A DNA stretch of 64,000 nucleotides from Streptomyces sp. RerS4. GTDB taxonomy: Bacteria; Actinomycetota; Actinomycetes; Streptomycetales; Streptomycetaceae. The DNA is taken from positions 3,371,501 to 3,435,500 of the forward strand of contig NZ_CP097322.1 in assembly GCF_023515955.1 (NCBI RefSeq). The letters run 5' to 3'. The translations under genes were made by a program, and so were the position numbers. Shown here piece by piece: positions 7,574 through 18,017 of the stretch; position 1 is the stretch's first letter, and every line of letters starts with the position of its first letter. Under the pieces are notes generated by a model that was not told the origin of the DNA, made no database searches, and worked only from the letters and a program-made list of their open reading frames with translations.

Positions 7574-8395
7574 CTACGCCGCGCCGCGCTGGAGCGCCTC
7601 GCAGACCGCCGTCGACTCCCGCACCCCGAGCTCGACCGCCCGACCGCAGTGCGCGATCCACGCGGCCATCCCCTCCGGGGTCCCGGAGACGTAGCCCTCG
7701 AAGGCCTCCAGGTAGGCCTGCGCCCCCTGCTCCGCGTGACCCACCTCCGCCGGGCAGATCGCCTTGGGGTCGAGACCGCTGTTGATCAGCACGATCCGCT
7801 CCGCCGCCCGCGCGACCAGGCCGTTGTACGAACCGAAGGGCCGCAGCGCCAGCAGTTCGCCGTGCACCACGGCTCCCGTGACCAGGGCCGGGGCGGACCC
7901 GCCCGCGATGATCAGCCGCGACAGACCGTCGAGCCGGCCCGCGACCTCCTCCGCGCTCGGCAGGGGCAGCCCCACCAAGGGCTCGTCCACCGGCTCGCCC
8001 GCCAGGCGCGGCCGACCCACCACGTCCCCGGCCTCCGTCGAACCGCACGCCACGAGGTGCAGGCGCGCGAGGACCCGCAGCGGCGACTGCCGCCAGATGC
8101 TCAGCAACTGCCCGGCCTCCGCCGTCAGGCGCAGCGCCGCACCCACCGTGCGCGCCTCGGCCTCCGCGCCGAAGTCGGTCCGGCGGCGCACCTCCTCCAG
8201 CGCCCAGTCGGCCCCCGAGAGGGCCGCGCTCCCGCGGGCGCCGCGCAGGGCGGCCTCCGAGGCGATCTCCCCGCTGCGCCGGCGCATCACGCGGTGCCCG
8301 TAGACCCGGTCCACTGCCTTGCGTACGGAATCCACGGACTCGGCGACACCCGGGAGGGCGCCCAGGGGCGCCAGCGGGTCAGAAGCGCTACTCAT
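7574..8395 (-). CDS. Fic-fold-like protein with degenerate catalytic motif
   Basis: 273 residues, divergent from the ATPase gene at 8505. The middle and C-terminal part is helical. The stretch HGELLALRPFGSYNGLVARA (about 182-201) aligns in form with the Fic core HPFx(D/E)GNGRxxR. However, the catalytic His is Arg, the anion-hole G-N-G is S-Y-N, and the final Arg is preserved only loosely. Canonical Fic proteins transfer AMP from ATP to a hydroxyl; without His this one should not be an ordinary AMP transferase. It may be structural or use another chemistry. Some databases label homologues 'oxidoreductase', which the sequence does not support. Confidence 0.55.
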   Translation of the reverse strand: MSSASDPLAPLGALPGVAESVDSVRKAVDRVYGHRVMRRRSGEIASEAALRGARGSAALSGADWALEEVRRRTDFGAEAEARTVGAALRLTAEAGQLLSIWRQSPLRVLARLHLVACGSTEAGDVVGRPRLAGEPVDEPLVGLPLPSAEEVAGRLDGLSRLIIAGGSAPALVTGAVVHGELLALRPFGSYNGLVARAAERIVLINSGLDPKAICPAEVGHAEQGAQAYLEAFEGYVSGTPEGMAAWIAHCGRAVELGVRESTAVCEALQRGAA

Positions 8396-8504
8396 AAGTA
8401 AGGAGCCTAATCACTGCGCCCCCATAGCACCGACCCCTCCTTGGAGTGGTCTTCTTCACTCAGCTTGGCCACTCCCTGTCGCCACTCCACTACCCTTGGT
8501 GAAT

Positions 8505-9509
8505 ATGAAGATCGCTTTCGTGGGAAAGGGCGGCAGCGGGAAGACCACGCTGTCCTCCCTGTTCATCCGCCACCTCGCCGCCAATGAAGCCCCCGTCGTC
8601 GCGGTGGACGCCGACATCAACCAGCACCTCGGCGCCGCCCTCGGGCTCGGTGAGGACGAGGCCGCCGCGCTGCCCGCCCTGGGTGCGCACCTGCCGCTGA
8701 TCAAGGAGTACCTGCGCGGGTCGAATCCGCGCATCGAGTCCGGCGACAGCATGATCAAGACCACTCCGCCCGGCACCGGTTCGCGCCTGCTGCGGGTCAC
8801 CGAGGACAACCCGGTCTACGAGGCGTGCGCGCGCACGCTGTACCTGGACGGGGAGCCCGTACGCCTCATGGTGACCGGACCCTTCACCGAGGCCGACCTC
8901 GGCGTGGCCTGCTACCACTCGAAGGTCGGCGCGGTGGAGTTGTGCCTGAACCACCTGGTCGACGGGCCCGACGAGTACGTCGTCGTCGACATGACGGCCG
9001 GTTCCGACTCCTTCGCCTCGGGCATGTTCACCCGCTTCGACATGACCTTCCTGGTGGCCGAGCCGACCCGCAAGGGCGTGTCCGTCTACCGGCAGTACAA
9101 GGAGTACGCCCGGGACTTCGGGGTCGCGCTCAAGGTGGTCGGCAACAAGGTGCAGGGCCCGGAGGACATCGAGTTCCTCCAGGACGAGGTCGGCGAGGAC
9201 CTGTTGGTCACCTTCGGCCACTCGGACTGGGTGCGGGCCATGGAGAAGGGCCGACCCGCCGCCTTCGAGCTGCTGGAGGCGACCAACCGGCTCGCGCTCC
9301 AGGCACTCCAGGACGCGGCGGAGGACTCCTACGCCGACCGGGACTGGGCCAAGTACACCGAGCAGATGGTCCACTTCCACCTGCGCAACGCCGAGAGCTG
9401 GGGCAACGCCAAGACCGGGGTCGACCTGGCGGCGCAGGTCGACCCCGGCTTCGTCCTCGACGAGGCGCTGATCAGCCCTCGTCGCTCTCCGACTCCTCAG
9501 CCGGCTTGA
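8505..9509 (+). CDS. CooC/MinD-like P-loop ATPase
   Basis: ATG at 8505 (GTG 8499 is an in-frame alternative); a TACCCT -10-like box at 8491-8496 suggests a nearly leaderless mRNA. 334 residues. Deviant Walker A MKIAFVGKGGSGKTTLSSLF at the very N terminus, VVAVDADINQHLG (switch I Asp), VVVDMTAGSDSFASG (switch II) and a base-recognition-like VVGNKV. This resembles CooC, the carbon monoxide dehydrogenase maturation ATPase, but no Ni-enzyme gene is nearby, so metal insertion is not supported. It is probably a cytosolic regulatory or insertion ATPase. The 3' end overlaps the convergent deacetylase gene by 38 bases. Confidence 0.75.
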   Translation: MKIAFVGKGGSGKTTLSSLFIRHLAANEAPVVAVDADINQHLGAALGLGEDEAAALPALGAHLPLIKEYLRGSNPRIESGDSMIKTTPPGTGSRLLRVTEDNPVYEACARTLYLDGEPVRLMVTGPFTEADLGVACYHSKVGAVELCLNHLVDGPDEYVVVDMTAGSDSFASGMFTRFDMTFLVAEPTRKGVSVYRQYKEYARDFGVALKVVGNKVQGPEDIEFLQDEVGEDLLVTFGHSDWVRAMEKGRPAAFELLEATNRLALQALQDAAEDSYADRDWAKYTEQMVHFHLRNAESWGNAKTGVDLAAQVDPGFVLDEALISPRRSPTPQPA

Positions 9510-10764
9510 CCTCGGCCTCACCCGACGGGGCGGCCGGCGCCGGCGGCGGCCCCGCCGTGAGGAACTTCCTCCAGCCGTCCTTCGGCGCCTGGCCGACGTC
9601 GAGGGTGCGCATCCACTCCAGGACCTTGGGGTCCTGGGCGTCCAGCCAGTCGACCAGCTCGCGGAACGGCACGCAGCGGACCTCCGGCTTGGTGCACATG
9701 GTCGCGATGGATTCCTCGACGGCACGCATGTAGGTGCCGCCGTTCCAGGACTCGAAGTGGTTGCCGATGATCAGCGGCGCCCGGTTGCCCTGGTAGGCGC
9801 GGTCGAAGGCCTGGCGCAGCCCGTCGCGCATCTGGTCGCCCCAGTACTCGTGCTGCGAGGGGTCGCCCTGGGTGGTGGTCCCGGACTGGTTGATCAGGTA
9901 GTTGTAGTCCATGCTCAGCGTCTCGAAGGCGCGGCCGGGCAGGGGGACCAGCTGGAGCGGGATGTCCCAGAGGCCGTCCGTCTTCTTGGGCCAGATCTGC
10001 TTGCTGATGCCGCTGGAGTCGTAGCGGAAGCCCATGTCCTTCGCCGCGAGCATGAAGTTCTTCTGCCCTTCGAGGCAGGGGGTGCGGGCGCCGATGAGTT
10101 CCTTGTCGTAGTCGAAGGGGAGGGCGTCCATCCCCTTGAGGTCCGGCGTGTTGGTCTTCCAGTTCTTGACGAAGGACTTGGCCTGGTTGATCTCGCTCTT
10201 CCACTCCTCCACGGACCAGGTCCCGACGCCGCCGTCGGGGCCGCAGAAGTGGCCGTTGAAGTGGGTGCCGATCTCGTTGCCCTCCAGCCAGGCGGCACGG
10301 ACCTGCGTGGCGGTGTCCTTGATGCCCTGGAGGTCGCCGAAGCCGATGTCGGAACGGCCCGGGGAGTGCTGCGGGGCGGTGTAGAGGGAACGCTTCTCCT
10401 CCGGAAGCATGTAGACGCCACTGAGGAAGTAGGTCATCCGGGCGTTGTGCTTCTTGCCGACCTCACGGAAGTGCGAGAAGAGCTTCTGGCTGTCCTCGCC
10501 GGCCCCGTCCCAGGAGAACACCACGAACTGCGGTGGCTTCTCGCCGGGCGCCAGTTTCCTCGGCTTCACCACGTTGGGCTGGGGTCCGGTGTACGCGGTC
10601 GAGCCGTCACCGATGGGCCTGTTGACGCTGCCGGGGGCCTCGGGGGCGGCGACGCCCTTCCTCGCCGTCGGTCTGTCGGACTCCGAGGCGCTGCACCCGG
10701 CGACCCCGAGCGCCAGGGCCGTGGCGACCAGGCCGCCGGCGATCTTCTTCGTGGCGGCGATCAT
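9472..10764 (-). CDS. Polysaccharide-deacetylase-like lipoprotein
   Basis: Start placed at ATG 10764 behind GAGAGG, because it gives a lipoprotein signal: a basic start (MIAATKK), a hydrophobic run and lipobox LGVAGC (Cys about 22). A longer ORF upstream lacks this logic. The mature protein has NodB/CE4-like features: FVVFSWDGAGED in the usual metal-Asp position, NEIGTHFNGHFCG with two His in motif-2 style, and a late IGNHFESWNGGTYMRA. About 430 residues, ending in a Pro/Glu-rich tail. Expected on the outer face of the membrane, acting on a cell-wall or capsular glycan. The catalytic set is not fully canonical, so substrate is open. Confidence 0.72.
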   Translation of the reverse strand: MIAATKKIAGGLVATALALGVAGCSASESDRPTARKGVAAPEAPGSVNRPIGDGSTAYTGPQPNVVKPRKLAPGEKPPQFVVFSWDGAGEDSQKLFSHFREVGKKHNARMTYFLSGVYMLPEEKRSLYTAPQHSPGRSDIGFGDLQGIKDTATQVRAAWLEGNEIGTHFNGHFCGPDGGVGTWSVEEWKSEINQAKSFVKNWKTNTPDLKGMDALPFDYDKELIGARTPCLEGQKNFMLAAKDMGFRYDSSGISKQIWPKKTDGLWDIPLQLVPLPGRAFETLSMDYNYLINQSGTTTQGDPSQHEYWGDQMRDGLRQAFDRAYQGNRAPLIIGNHFESWNGGTYMRAVEESIATMCTKPEVRCVPFRELVDWLDAQDPKVLEWMRTLDVGQAPKDGWRKFLTAGPPPAPAAPSGEAEVKPAEESESDEG

Positions 10765-10995
10765 CCGCACACCTCTCCCTCGCGTTCCTTGGCGGGACTT
10801 CCGGGACGCAACGTCCCACGCGGTGTGCCGATAGGAAGGTGTGACAAGCCAGAAAAAATACCTAATCACCCTTGAGGGGGATTTCGTGACCCAATTGCCC
10901 GTATTGCCCCTCGCCGATCTTTACTCTCCATTACCATCCATTTACTGAGTGTTGACTCCCGCCGCTTCATCCCTTCCCAGAGGAGACGGGAACCC

Positions 10996-13089
10996 ATGAC
11001 AGCCACATCCCCCTCCATCGCCGATGACAGCAACAACGGCAGCACCAACGGCAGCAACGACGGCAGCGACAAGGGCAGCGACAACGGCACTGACGCCGGC
11101 GGCAACGGCGGCGCGGCGCGGCGCAGGGACTTCCACGCGGACCTCTCCGCGTCCATCGCCGTCTTCCTGATCGCCCTGCCGCTTTCCCTCGGCATCGCCC
11201 TGGCCACCGGAGCCCCCCTCCAGGCCGGGCTGGTGGCCGCCGCCGTGGGCGGCATCGTCGCCGGCCGGTTCGGTGGCGCGCCCCTCCAGGTGAGCGGGCC
11301 CGCCGCCGGACTGACCGTGGTGACCGCCGAGTTGATCCAGCACTTCGGCTGGCGCACCACCTGCGCCATCACCGTGCTGGCCGGCTGCTGCCAGCTCGGG
11401 CTGGCCTTCCTGCGTACGGCCCGGTCGGCGCTCATGGTGAGTCCGGCCATCGTGCACGGCATGCTCGCGGGCATCGGCGTGACCATCGCGCTGGCCCAGC
11501 TGCACATCGTGCTGGGCGGTACCCCGCAGAGCTCCGCCGTGGCCAACGTCCGGGGACTGCCCGCACAGTTGGCCGATCCGCATCCGGTCGCCCTCGGGGT
11601 CAGCGCGCTGACGTTGTGCGTACTGCTGGGCTGGTCCCGGGTGCCCGGTCGGGTCGGCCAGGCCCTGCGCAAGGTGCCGGCCGCGCTGGCCGCCGTGGCG
11701 GGCGCCACCGCGTTCGCGGCCCTGGCGGGGCTGCACCTGCCCCGGGTGGACCTGCCGTCCTGGCGCAACCACGCCCTGCCCGAACTGCCCGAGGGGCCGG
11801 TGCTCGGCCTGATCGCAGCCGTCCTGACCATCACGCTGGTGGGCAGTGTGGAGTCCCTGCTGTCCTCGGTCGCCACCGACAAGCTGATCGCCTCCGAGCG
11901 CCCGACGGACCGGCGTCCGCCCCGCGCCGACCTCGACCGCGAGCTGCGCGGACAGGGCGCTGCGAACATCACCTCCGGCCTGCTGGGCGGGCTGCCCGTG
12001 ACCGGTGTGGCCGTCCGGAGCGTGGCCAACGTGAAGTCGGGTGCGGCCAGTCGCAAATCGACCATGATGCACGGGTTCTGGATCGTGCTCGCGGCCGGTC
12101 TGCTCGTCCCGCTACTGGACCTGATCCCCCTCGCCGCCCTGGCCGCGCTGGTGATGGCCGTCGGGATCCAGATGGTCAGCATCACGCACATGCGTACGGT
12201 CACCCGGCACCGCGAGATCCTCGTCTACGTGACGACCATCGTGGCCGTGGTGCTCGGCGGCGTCCTGGAGGGCGTGGCGATCGGCATCGCGGTGGCCGTG
12301 GCGGTGGCCCTGCACCGGCTGGCCCGTACCCGGATCACCCTGGAGGAGCTGGGCGGCGTCCATCAGGTGCGGGCCCGCGGGCAGTTGACCTTCCTCGCCG
12401 TCCCCCGGCTGAGCCGGGTCCTGAACCAGATCCCGCACACCGGGCACGTGGTGATCGAGCTGGACGGCTCCTTCATGGACCACGCCGCCTACGAGACCCT
12501 GCACGACTGGCAGGAGTCCCATCGGGCGCACGGCGGCTCGGTGGCGTTCACCGGCCGCTCCGGCACCGCGACGACGCTCAGCGGCTCCGGGTTCTCCGAC
12601 CCCGACGCCGGCCCGGACGGCGGAGCGGCCGAAGGCGCGGCGGGCGGGGCCGGGACGACGGGGACGGCCACATCGGGCACGGGCACGGGCACGCGCTCGG
12701 CGACGGGCGGGCACCGTGGCGAGGGCGGTCGTGGGGCGCACGTCTGCTGCCGCCCCTGGACCCCCTGGCAGAACCACTGCGACCACCGCGCGCTCAACGC
12801 CTCGGGCCTTTCCGGCAGCCGCTCCGAGGCGGGCGAGACCGGCGAGAGCGGTGACGCCGAAGACGGTGAGGCGGGCGGCGCCGCCCGCCGGCGATCCCCG
12901 GCGCGGCCGTCGAGGGCGGCGCCGCGGCGTCCACCCGGCGGGGGCGCGGCGCGGGGCGACTGGCCAGCGGCATCAGCGTCTTCCAGCGGGACACCGCCCC
13001 GCGCGTACGCGACGAGCTGGCCCGCCTCGCGCGGGAGGGCCAGCGTCCCTCGCAGCTCTTTCTCACCTGCGCGGACTCCCGCCTGGTGA
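10996..13089 (+). CDS. SulP-family anion transporter, N-terminal part of a SulP-carbonic anhydrase fusion
   Basis: ATG 10996 follows GAGGAG. A Ser/Asn/Gly repeat linker (about residues 8-35) precedes about ten membrane segments of a SulP transporter (DLSASIAVFLIALPLSLGIA onwards, with ITSGLLGGLPVTGVAVRSVA), then a STAS-like domain (about 455-520, FLAVPRLSRVLNQIPHTGHV) and a low-complexity Gly/Thr tail. The formal ORF ends at 13089, but coding sense passes into another frame near 12890, where a beta-carbonic anhydrase domain begins. Family knowledge: SulP-carbonic anhydrase fusions import bicarbonate and interconvert it with CO2. The last 65 or so residues of this frame are therefore probably not real. 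Confidence 0.85.
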   Translation: MTATSPSIADDSNNGSTNGSNDGSDKGSDNGTDAGGNGGAARRRDFHADLSASIAVFLIALPLSLGIALATGAPLQAGLVAAAVGGIVAGRFGGAPLQVSGPAAGLTVVTAELIQHFGWRTTCAITVLAGCCQLGLAFLRTARSALMVSPAIVHGMLAGIGVTIALAQLHIVLGGTPQSSAVANVRGLPAQLADPHPVALGVSALTLCVLLGWSRVPGRVGQALRKVPAALAAVAGATAFAALAGLHLPRVDLPSWRNHALPELPEGPVLGLIAAVLTITLVGSVESLLSSVATDKLIASERPTDRRPPRADLDRELRGQGAANITSGLLGGLPVTGVAVRSVANVKSGAASRKSTMMHGFWIVLAAGLLVPLLDLIPLAALAALVMAVGIQMVSITHMRTVTRHREILVYVTTIVAVVLGGVLEGVAIGIAVAVAVALHRLARTRITLEELGGVHQVRARGQLTFLAVPRLSRVLNQIPHTGHVVIELDGSFMDHAAYETLHDWQESHRAHGGSVAFTGRSGTATTLSGSGFSDPDAGPDGGAAEGAAGGAGTTGTATSGTGTGTRSATGGHRGEGGRGAHVCCRPWTPWQNHCDHRALNASGLSGSRSEAGETGESGDAEDGEAGGAARRRSPARPSRAAPRRPPGGGAARGDWPAASASSSGTPPRAYATSWPASRGRASVPRSSFSPARTPAW

Positions 13090-13616
13090 CCAGCATGATC
13101 ACGGCCAGTGGCCCCGGCGACCTCTTCACCGTCCGCAACGTCGGGAACCTCGTACCGCTCCCCGGCGCCGAGGCCACCGACGATTCGGTCGCGGCGGCCA
13201 TCGAGTACGCGGTGGACGTCCTGAAGGTGGACAGCATCACGGTCTGCGGGCATTCGGGCTGCGGCGCCATGCAGGCGCTGCTGAACTCCCACCCGGGTGC
13301 TCCGATGACCCCACTGCGCCGCTGGCTGCGGCACGGCCTGCCCAGCCTGGAGCGGATGGCCAGCCGCCACCACGCCTGGGCCCGGATCGCCGGGCGGCTG
13401 CCCGCCGACGCCGTGGAGCAGCTGTGCCTGACCAACGTGGTGCAGCAACTGGAGCACCTGCGGGCCCACGAATCGGTGGCCCGGCGGCTCGCCGAGGGAA
13501 CGCTGGAGCTGCACGGAATGTACTTCCACGTGGGTGAGGCCCAGGCGTACCTGCTGTCCGAGGGAGAGGACTTCTTCGACTGTCGGGTTTTCGACAGCGT
13601 CGGCCAGAGCGTCTGA
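12870..13616 (+). pseudogene. Beta-carbonic anhydrase domain out of frame with SulP (C-terminal half of fusion)
   Basis: This frame opens after a stop at 12867 and has no ATG, GTG or TTG before the zinc-binding CADSR (about 13068); the first in-frame GTG (13086) would cut the zinc site off. It therefore needs to be translated as a continuation of the SulP frame, one base out. Adding one base near 12890 gives RRAIPGAAVEGGAAAS and then GISVFQRDTAPRVRDELARL. Beta-CA motifs are complete: Cys-Ala-Asp-Ser-Arg, FTVRNVGNLV and HSGCGAM. Cytosolic CO2/bicarbonate interconversion coupled to the transporter is the expected role. The single missing base may be a sequencing error. Confidence 0.75.
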
Positions 13617-13665
13617 CCCGCGAGGCGACCTGAACCGATACCCTCCCCTATCCGTGCAAGCTGTT

Positions 13666-13699
13666 GGCCCCTTCCCGCACCCTGCAGCGGGAAGGGGCC
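13666..13699 (+). terminator. 13-bp perfect hairpin after the carbonic anhydrase
   Basis: GGCCCCTTCCCGC pairs with GCGGGAAGGGGCC over an 8-base loop, 49 bases past the stop. No long T tract, as is usual in Streptomyces. Confidence 0.75.
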
Positions 13700-13859
13700 A
13701 TTCGCACGCCATTGGTCGAGCGTGGACCCAGGAGCGCTATAGGTCTAAACCAATTCTCGGTTACCCCTTGTCACCTGGGCGTCTGACTGATGAGCTATGC
13801 CGGGGACACGTAGCGATGCCCCGGGGGACACAACGGACACCCTGGGAAAGGGAGATGTC

Positions 13860-15815
<1,956 letters not shown>

Positions 15816-15840
15816 CCGGCGGTTCACCGAAGCGGAGTGA

Positions 15841-15871
15841 GGGCGTCCGGCGCACAACGCGCCGGACGCCC
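15841..15871 (+). terminator. 13-bp hairpin after acs
   Basis: GGGCGTCCGGCGC pairs with GCGCCGGACGCCC over a 5-base loop, followed by TTT. Confidence 0.8.
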
Positions 15872-16028
15872 TTTCCACACGTAAGCTGACGATCACCTGA
15901 TGTGACTGAGCACGCCCTGTAATATGCAAAATGCGTCAAGTTTTGACGCCTCCACAACTCAGGGTGCGCCGGGAAGTCTGGTCGGCAACTGCTTTTGCCG
16001 TGCCGTCGACCATCCGGAGGTCCCCACC

Positions 16029-17504
16029 GTGGCCACGCCCCCGTCCCGCTCCAGCCGCAAGTTCCTCGGCAGGCTCTCCCTGCCCGAGCGCCGCTTCGTA
16101 GCGGACGCCCTGCGCACCGAGACCGTGGGCGGCGTCCTCCTCCTGGTGGCCGCGATCGCCGCCCTCCTGTGGGCGAACATCCCCGCCCTCTCGGACAGTT
16201 TCGAGAGCGTGCGGAACTTCCACATCGGCCCCGCCGCCCTCGGCCTGGACCTCTCGCTCCAGCACTGGGCGGCCGACGGCCTCCTCGCCGTCTTCTTCTT
16301 CGTCGCCGGCATCGAACTCAAGCGCGAGCTCGTCGCCGGCGACCTGCGCGACCCCAAGGCCGCCGCCCTCCCGGTCGTCGCCGCCCTGTGCGGCATGGCC
16401 GTACCGGCGCTCGTGTACACGCTGGTCATCACCCTCGGCAACGGCTCGTCGGCCGGCTGGGCCGTCCCGACCGCGACCGACATCGCGTTCGCGCTCGCCG
16501 TCCTGGCGGTCATCGGAACCTCGCTGCCCTCCGCGCTGCGCGCCTTCCTGCTGACCCTCGCCGTCGTCGACGACCTCTTCGCCATTCTGATCATCGCGGT
16601 CTTCTTCACCAACGAGATCGACTTCCTGGCCCTCGGCGGCGCCCTCGCCGGCCTGGTCCTCTTCTGGTTCCTGCTGCGCAAGGGCGTCCGGGGCTGGTAC
16701 GTCTACGTCCCGCTCGCCGTGGTCGTCTGGGGCCTGATGTACAACAGCGGCGTCCACGCCACCATCGCCGGCGTCGCCATGGGCCTGATGCTCCGCTGCA
16801 CCCGCGCGGACGGCGAGGAGCACTCCCCCGGCGAGCACATCGAGCACCTGGTGCGGCCCGTATCCGCCGGTCTGGCCGTGCCCCTCTTCGCCCTCTTCTC
16901 CGCCGGCGTCTCGCTCTCCGGCGACGCGATCGGGCAGGTCTTCACCCGCCCCGAGACCCTCGGCGTGGTCCTCGGCCTGGTCGTCGGCAAGGCGGTGGGC
17001 ATCTTCGGCGGCACCTGGTTGGCCGCCCGCTTCACCAAGGCCGAGCTGAACGAGGACCTCGCCTGGCCGGACGTCCTCGCGGTGGCCTCCCTCGCGGGCA
17101 TCGGCTTCACCGTCTCCCTGCTGATCGGCGAACTCGCCTTCGCCGGTGACGCCGTCCTCACCGACGAGGTCAAGGCCGCCGTCCTGTTCGGCTCCCTGAT
17201 CGCCGCGGTGGTCGCCTGCGTGCTGCTCAAGGTGCGCGACCGCAGGTACCGGGCGCTGATCGAGGCCGAGGAGCGCGACGAGGACCTCGACGGCATCCCG
17301 GACATCTACGAGCAGGACAACCCGGCGTTCCATCTGCGGATGGCGAAGATCTACGAGGAGAAGGCGGCGCAGCATCGCGCCCGTGCCGCGACGACGGCCC
17401 GAGCGCACGCCCCGGCCGAGGACCCTGCCGATGGCGCGGCCGAAGACTCGGCGGGCGTCTCTTCGGCGGGCGGATCCAGCGCCGGGGCCGACCGTCCGGC
17501 ATGA
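16029..17504 (+). CDS. nhaA: Na+/H+ antiporter NhaA
   Basis: Start at GTG 16029, eight bases after GGAGG; upstream in-frame codons lack a ribosome site. 491 residues. Membrane segments run from about residue 33 to 405. Typical NhaA features: LLWANIPALSDSFESV, DGLLAVFFFVAGIELKREL, GWAVPTATDIAFALAVLAVI (the double-Asp-type region around TDIAFA) and LTLAVVDDLFAI (the two Asp of the ion site). After the last helix a charged, Ala-rich cytoplasmic tail of about 90 residues extends beyond the E. coli length. Exchanges internal Na+ for H+ in alkaline or salty conditions. Confidence 0.93.
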   Translation: MATPPSRSSRKFLGRLSLPERRFVADALRTETVGGVLLLVAAIAALLWANIPALSDSFESVRNFHIGPAALGLDLSLQHWAADGLLAVFFFVAGIELKRELVAGDLRDPKAAALPVVAALCGMAVPALVYTLVITLGNGSSAGWAVPTATDIAFALAVLAVIGTSLPSALRAFLLTLAVVDDLFAILIIAVFFTNEIDFLALGGALAGLVLFWFLLRKGVRGWYVYVPLAVVVWGLMYNSGVHATIAGVAMGLMLRCTRADGEEHSPGEHIEHLVRPVSAGLAVPLFALFSAGVSLSGDAIGQVFTRPETLGVVLGLVVGKAVGIFGGTWLAARFTKAELNEDLAWPDVLAVASLAGIGFTVSLLIGELAFAGDAVLTDEVKAAVLFGSLIAAVVACVLLKVRDRRYRALIEAEERDEDLDGIPDIYEQDNPAFHLRMAKIYEEKAAQHRARAATTARAHAPAEDPADGAAEDSAGVSSAGGSSAGADRPA

Positions 17505-17558
17505 TCTGAGGGACGACGGAGGACAGCCGCCGGCAGAAGACGACAGAGGGAGTCAGAG

Positions 17559-18017
17559 ATGAGCGCAGTGGACCAAGGGGCTCCGGGAGCCGAGCGCACA
17601 CTCGGCCAGCTGGTCGCCTCGGCCACCGCCGAGATGTCCGCCCTGGTGCACGACGAGATCGCGCTCGCCAAGGTCGAGATCAAGCAGGACGTCAAGCGCG
17701 CGGGCATCGGCAGCGGTGCGGCGATCGTCGCGGGCGTGCTCGTGCTGTTCTCCCTCCCCGTACTGAGTTTCGCCGCGGCCTACGGGATCCACAATCTCGG
17801 GCTCGGCCTGGCCTGGTCGTTCCTCATCGTGGGTGGCGCGTTCTGGCTGCTGGCGGGCCTGATCGGGCTGTTGGCGATGGCGAAGTTCAAGAAGGTCAAG
17901 CCCCCGGTGAAGACGATCGAGTCGGTCAAGCAGACCGCCGCCCTGGTCGGCACCGTCAAGCCGCATCCGCGGCCGTTGAGTGACCAGGCCGTGGGTGTGG
18001 CACGCTCGTCTTCATGA
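17559..18017 (+). CDS. Holin-X-like small membrane protein (phage holin superfamily III type)
   Basis: 152 residues from ATG 17559 (GAGGGAG upstream). An N-terminal amphipathic region (LGQLVASATAEMSALVHDEI) is followed by two membrane helices (GSGAAIVAGVLVLFSLPVLS and FLIVGGAFWLLAGLIGLLAM) and a basic C-terminal tail. This is the arrangement of the actinobacterial Holin-X/DUF1469 family, widespread and chromosomal; the name does not imply a prophage here. The stop overlaps the start of the alpha/beta hydrolase gene (ATGA), so the two are co-translated. Function not known. Confidence 0.7.
   Translation: MSAVDQGAPGAERTLGQLVASATAEMSALVHDEIALAKVEIKQDVKRAGIGSGAAIVAGVLVLFSLPVLSFAAAYGIHNLGLGLAWSFLIVGGAFWLLAGLIGLLAMAKFKKVKPPVKTIESVKQTAALVGTVKPHPRPLSDQAVGVARSSS

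Noticed and set aside
11030..11100. Repeat array of AACGGCAGC type
   Set aside because: It encodes the Ser/Asn/Gly linker at the SulP N terminus; not an independent repeat element.
13086..13616. Stand-alone carbonic anhydrase gene starting at GTG 13086
   Set aside because: That start would remove the zinc-binding Cys-Ala-Asp-Ser-Arg motif, leaving a dead protein; the domain must start upstream.
17559..18017. Prophage lysis gene (holin)
   Set aside because: No phage genes nearby; Holin-X-like proteins are ordinary chromosomal membrane proteins in actinobacteria.
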